From assembly GCA_035515795.1 (NCBI GenBank), contig DATJAY010000011.1, positions 62,001 through 126,000 of the forward strand: DNA of 64,000 nt. The letters run 5' to 3'. The translations under genes and the position numbers were made by a program. Positions 61,475-64,000 of the stretch are shown piece after piece (position 1 is the first letter of the stretch; the number at the start of each line of letters is the position of its first letter). The notes under the pieces were generated by a model. That model saw only the letters and a list, made by a program, of their open reading frames with translations. It was not told the DNA's origin and ran no database searches. The stretch is from Candidatus Acidiferrales bacterium (GTDB lineage Bacteria > Bacteroidota > Ignavibacteria > Kryptoniales > JAKASW01).

Positions 61475-62440
61475 GTGGACAAGACTAATATCACGATAAG
61501 AGATGTAATTTCAGCGCGAAAGTTTCTAGAACAGTACGATGTAAAAACTCCATTACGTTTCAATACGATCCTCTCTCAAGAGACTGGAGCAGAGATCTAT
61601 ATAAAGCATGAAAACTTTAATCTTTCGGGTGCGTTCAAGATCAGAGCAGCGCTGTATTATGTTGGTACGCTTCCAGAAGTTGATCGCAAGAAGGGCCTCA
61701 TTGCGGTCACGCGGGGCAATCATGGCGCAGCCCTGGCCATTGCTGGAAAGAGATTTTGCACTAGTGTAACGGTGGTCGTTCCCGTAGGAAATTCTATAGG
61801 CAAAAACAGACTTATAAAATCTTATGGCGCTGAACTTGTGGAATATGGCAAGGATTATGATGAAGCAAAAGAGCACTGCGAGAAACTTGCAGCAGAAACC
61901 GGAAAGGTTTATGTCCACACTGCAAACATCCCAGGAATAATAGCCGCTGCCGGCACATGCGCATACGAAGTCTTTGAGGAGCTTTCCGATCCTGATGTCT
62001 TAATTGTTCCGATCGGCAGCGGAGGGCTTATTTCAGGTACCGCGATTGTAAGAAATGCCATTAACCCGAGCACAAAAATTATCGGAGTACAAGCCGAGAA
62101 GGCGAACGCCGTTTATAGGTCATTGAAGGAAGGGAGAACCATCCAGCTTGAATCATGCGACACCATAGCTGATGGGCTAGCGACTCGTTCCGTATTCGAA
62201 CTTCCCTTCTCCATAATCAAAAGCAACGTTAACGAAGTCGTCACTGTATCCGAAGAAGAAATTAAAGCAGCCATCTGTCGCGGTATCGAGTCAACCCATT
62301 CGTTGATCGAAGGGGCTTCGGCGTCAACCATAGCTGCCTTGGGAAAGGTTTCATCATATCTTAAAGGAATGAAGGTTGTGCTCTTTATTACCGGTGCAAA
62401 TATCGACAAAGAGATTTTATCCGCTGCGGTTAATGCGTAA
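61475..62440 (+). CDS. threonine/serine dehydratase-like PLP enzyme
   Basis: Fold-type II PLP enzyme: LSGAFKIRAAL carries the Schiff-base lysine, TRGNHGAALAIAGKRF is the phosphate/Asn motif, and PIGSGGLISGTAIV is the glycine-rich PLP loop. It has 321 aa, the single-domain catabolic type without an ACT domain. It begins with GTG immediately after the binding protein stop codon. It may deaminate the amino acid brought in by the transporter (threonine, serine or a beta-hydroxy amino acid). Relatives include 3-hydroxyaspartate ammonia-lyase and ectoine-derived dehydratases. Confidence 0.82.
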   Translation: MDKTNITIRDVISARKFLEQYDVKTPLRFNTILSQETGAEIYIKHENFNLSGAFKIRAALYYVGTLPEVDRKKGLIAVTRGNHGAALAIAGKRFCTSVTVVVPVGNSIGKNRLIKSYGAELVEYGKDYDEAKEHCEKLAAETGKVYVHTANIPGIIAAAGTCAYEVFEELSDPDVLIVPIGSGGLISGTAIVRNAINPSTKIIGVQAEKANAVYRSLKEGRTIQLESCDTIADGLATRSVFELPFSIIKSNVNEVVTVSEEEIKAAICRGIESTHSLIEGASASTIAALGKVSSYLKGMKVVLFITGANIDKEILSAAVNA

Positions 62441-62463
62441 TAGGGGTATGAGAGGAGAGTAAG

Positions 62464-63312
62464 ATGCTAAAGCTAATGATGAATCCCAATTTACGGATTG
62501 AAGAAAAGCTTGAGCCAAGATTTGAGATTTTATTCCAAAATAGAATAGACTACAAAGATGAGCCGTCGAAATTAGATGCTGCCCAAAATACCGCAAACGA
62601 ACTCGCGCTTTACCATGAAAGTAAGAGGACAGTCCAGAAACTTTTTCAAAAAAGTAAGGAACCGCTCCTAGTTGTCGATTTCTGCGCCGGCACAGGATTG
62701 TTCTCTGAACACATCCTGGAGGTGGCAAATGTTGGTAAGGTCGTTTGCGTGGACACAGACGATCAGTTCCTTGATGCTTCACGCCAAAGGCTTACAAAAC
62801 ATGCAAACATTGAATTCGAGTTTCGTAATGAAGATGCCACAACTTTTAGATATCCTGAGAAGGTGGATCTCATCTTGATGGGATCGGCGTACCACCATGT
62901 ACTTAACGAAGAGAAGGTACAGTTTTTGAAGAACGCTAAGGAACTATTAAAGCCAGATGGCCATATCCTGGTGAATGAAAATTTTTTACCACCATATTCC
63001 AATTCGTTAGAATCGTACCGGGAGGCGGTATACCTTTTCTATTCAGAGCTTATAAAATATCTCGAGAAAATGGGAACGCCGGATAATGCCGTTGACATAA
63101 TTAGACAGGTGGCATGGTACGGATACCAGTATGATTATGAGTATAAGGTGTCGTACAATGTGTTCCATGACCATGTTAAGAAGGCTGGATTGAAAATATC
63201 TCGCAAGATTAGGGTTTGGCCTCATAAATACCCTAATGCTTTTCCTAGCGATAATGTTGGAAGTTTCGTTGTAGTGGTTGGTATGCACGAAAGAGTCCAC
63301 CGTGAATTATAA
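62464..63312 (+). CDS. class I SAM-dependent methyltransferase
   Basis: The SAM-binding motif I LLVVDFCAGTGLFSEHIL, acidic end KVVCVDTDDQFLDASRQR, then FRNEDATTFRYPEKVDLILMGSAYHHV and LLKPDGHILVNENF are the normal class I pattern. 282 aa. The substrate is unknown; small molecules are likely from the fold. It follows the dehydratase by 23 bp. The next gene starts within its end (GTG 63302, overlap 11 nt). Confidence 0.85.
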   Translation: MLKLMMNPNLRIEEKLEPRFEILFQNRIDYKDEPSKLDAAQNTANELALYHESKRTVQKLFQKSKEPLLVVDFCAGTGLFSEHILEVANVGKVVCVDTDDQFLDASRQRLTKHANIEFEFRNEDATTFRYPEKVDLILMGSAYHHVLNEEKVQFLKNAKELLKPDGHILVNENFLPPYSNSLESYREAVYLFYSELIKYLEKMGTPDNAVDIIRQVAWYGYQYDYEYKVSYNVFHDHVKKAGLKISRKIRVWPHKYPNAFPSDNVGSFVVVVGMHERVHREL

Positions 63313-64000
63313 ACAAGTACTAGTAGATCATATTGTAGCGCAGACGGTTGCTACTGTCATTTCTTCCGAGCGGTTCTTCGCTATTGCAGAATCGCCATAT
63401 AGTGCTCTTCCTGATCTTTACGATGACTTATTTGAAAGAGGGTTGGTGGACCTGATAGATAAACCAAATGGTCAGACGGAACTAAATCGTCTCAACCGTT
63501 CGTATTACGATTTACTCGCAAGAATACTAACGTACCATCTGGCTCCGCTTGGCATCCACCTGGTAGCCATACCATGGAAAGGAGAGTACCTTCATTCTTA
63601 CCGTAGGTATTTTTCTCCCGAAAAGGGTGTGAGCAAGGTTTTTTCCGATTTCATTAAAGACTGGTGTGATAAGTGTAGTACTCGGAGGGGACACGTTAAT
63701 GTTGGTGGCAGGCAAGTCCCACCAAGATTAATTGGCACAAGTGTCAGAAAGTTAACAATTAAAATCACTAAAAAGGATCCTACTTCATTAGCTACTGCAT
63801 TTACTAAAGAGAAAGTGGACTTGGAATTGTTCGTTTTCAAAAGGGCAGACGAAGATGTTTCTGTGATCAAAACCATTTGCGAAAATGTTTTTGAAAGGGT
63901 TGAATTTATACGAAATAAATTTTCAATACTCTGGCAATGGATTGTGGTTCACGAGGGAACAAAGCATTACGATGAGGTGGTTGAGGGGAGACCGGAGAAT
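63302..64000 (+). CDS. unrecognised protein, 3' partial
   Basis: The frame opens with GTG inside the methyltransferase end and stays open to the window edge (233 codons). It begins MNYKQVLVDHIVAQTVATV and contains IPWKGEYLHSYRRYFSPEKG and WCDKCSTRRGHVNVGG. The overlap and the absence of stops support it as the last visible member of the operon. No family recognised. Confidence 0.65.
   Translation, partial: MNYKQVLVDHIVAQTVATVISSERFFAIAESPYSALPDLYDDLFERGLVDLIDKPNGQTELNRLNRSYYDLLARILTYHLAPLGIHLVAIPWKGEYLHSYRRYFSPEKGVSKVFSDFIKDWCDKCSTRRGHVNVGGRQVPPRLIGTSVRKLTIKITKKDPTSLATAFTKEKVDLELFVFKRADEDVSVIKTICENVFERVEFIRNKFSILWQWIVVHEGTKHYDEVVEGRPEN

Overview
The window looks like a chromosome segment of a Bacteroidota/Chlorobi-group bacterium, most likely Ignavibacteria-like. 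Four or five secreted proteins carry (or carried) the C-terminal type IX secretion (T9SS) sorting domain of the NYPNPFNPST type, with the VYFCRM/KKLMLLK ending usual in that group. Identification rests on recalled family features; no search was run.

Region 1 (1-18.57 kb) is host-like. It holds secreted BNR/beta-propeller and T9SS proteins (3-1622, 13122-18611), a lipoprotein, a large VPS10/BNR-type protein on the minus strand, and many palindromic repeats. Among them are a repeat family around a DUF559 nuclease gene, a MITE-like element sitting in a broken toxin gene, a three-hairpin element and a 21-bp minisatellite. Between 3.5 and 7.1 kb lies a small accessory island: AbiTii, DUF3825, and a DUF262-HNH (GmrSD-like) protein.

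Region 2 (18.57-about 38.4 kb) is an integrated mobile element. A serine recombinase at its left edge has its stop codon at the point where a host T9SS gene is cut in the middle of its NYPNPFNP motif. The element carries a macrodomain-like phage protein, an antitoxin-PIN toxin pair, a duplicated unknown gene, RadC, two proteins with HEPN-like RxxxxH motifs, a DNA methyltransferase, a VirD4/TraD-like ATPase, a Cys-cluster PD-(D/E)XK nuclease, SymE-like and PUR-like small proteins and a DUF932 protein. Three or four of its plus-strand genes share a conserved leader of about 90 bp, which suggests a common control. Then comes a hairpin-rich gap, and a minus-strand three-gene operon (32.6-36.4 kb) in which two proteins carry an HDR-type phospholipase-D-like signature and the third is unrecognised. 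A second serine recombinase with its small partner gene follows. The right end of the first element was not found.

Region 3 (38.7-56.6 kb) is a defence island. It has a TIR-domain protein, a two-gene operon of a membrane-anchored 774-residue protein with a 1563-residue DEAH/DUF1998 helicase, a minus-strand trio (membrane coiled-coil protein, ImmA/IrrE protease, unknown), and a type I restriction-modification operon. In that operon the methylase is fused to an XRE HTH domain. An extra gene sits between hsdS and hsdR, and a shortened YgjP-like metalloprotease closes the operon.

Region 4 (56.7-64 kb) is AT-richer by eye. It is a metabolic operon: a complete branched-chain amino-acid-type ABC transporter (livH, livM, livG, livF and a binding protein), a threonine/serine-dehydratase-like PLP enzyme, a SAM methyltransferase and an unrecognised gene that runs off the window.

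The best candidates for undescribed systems are the HDR/PLD-like three-gene operon and the 774-residue protein plus DUF1998 helicase. No tRNA, rRNA or CRISPR array was seen.
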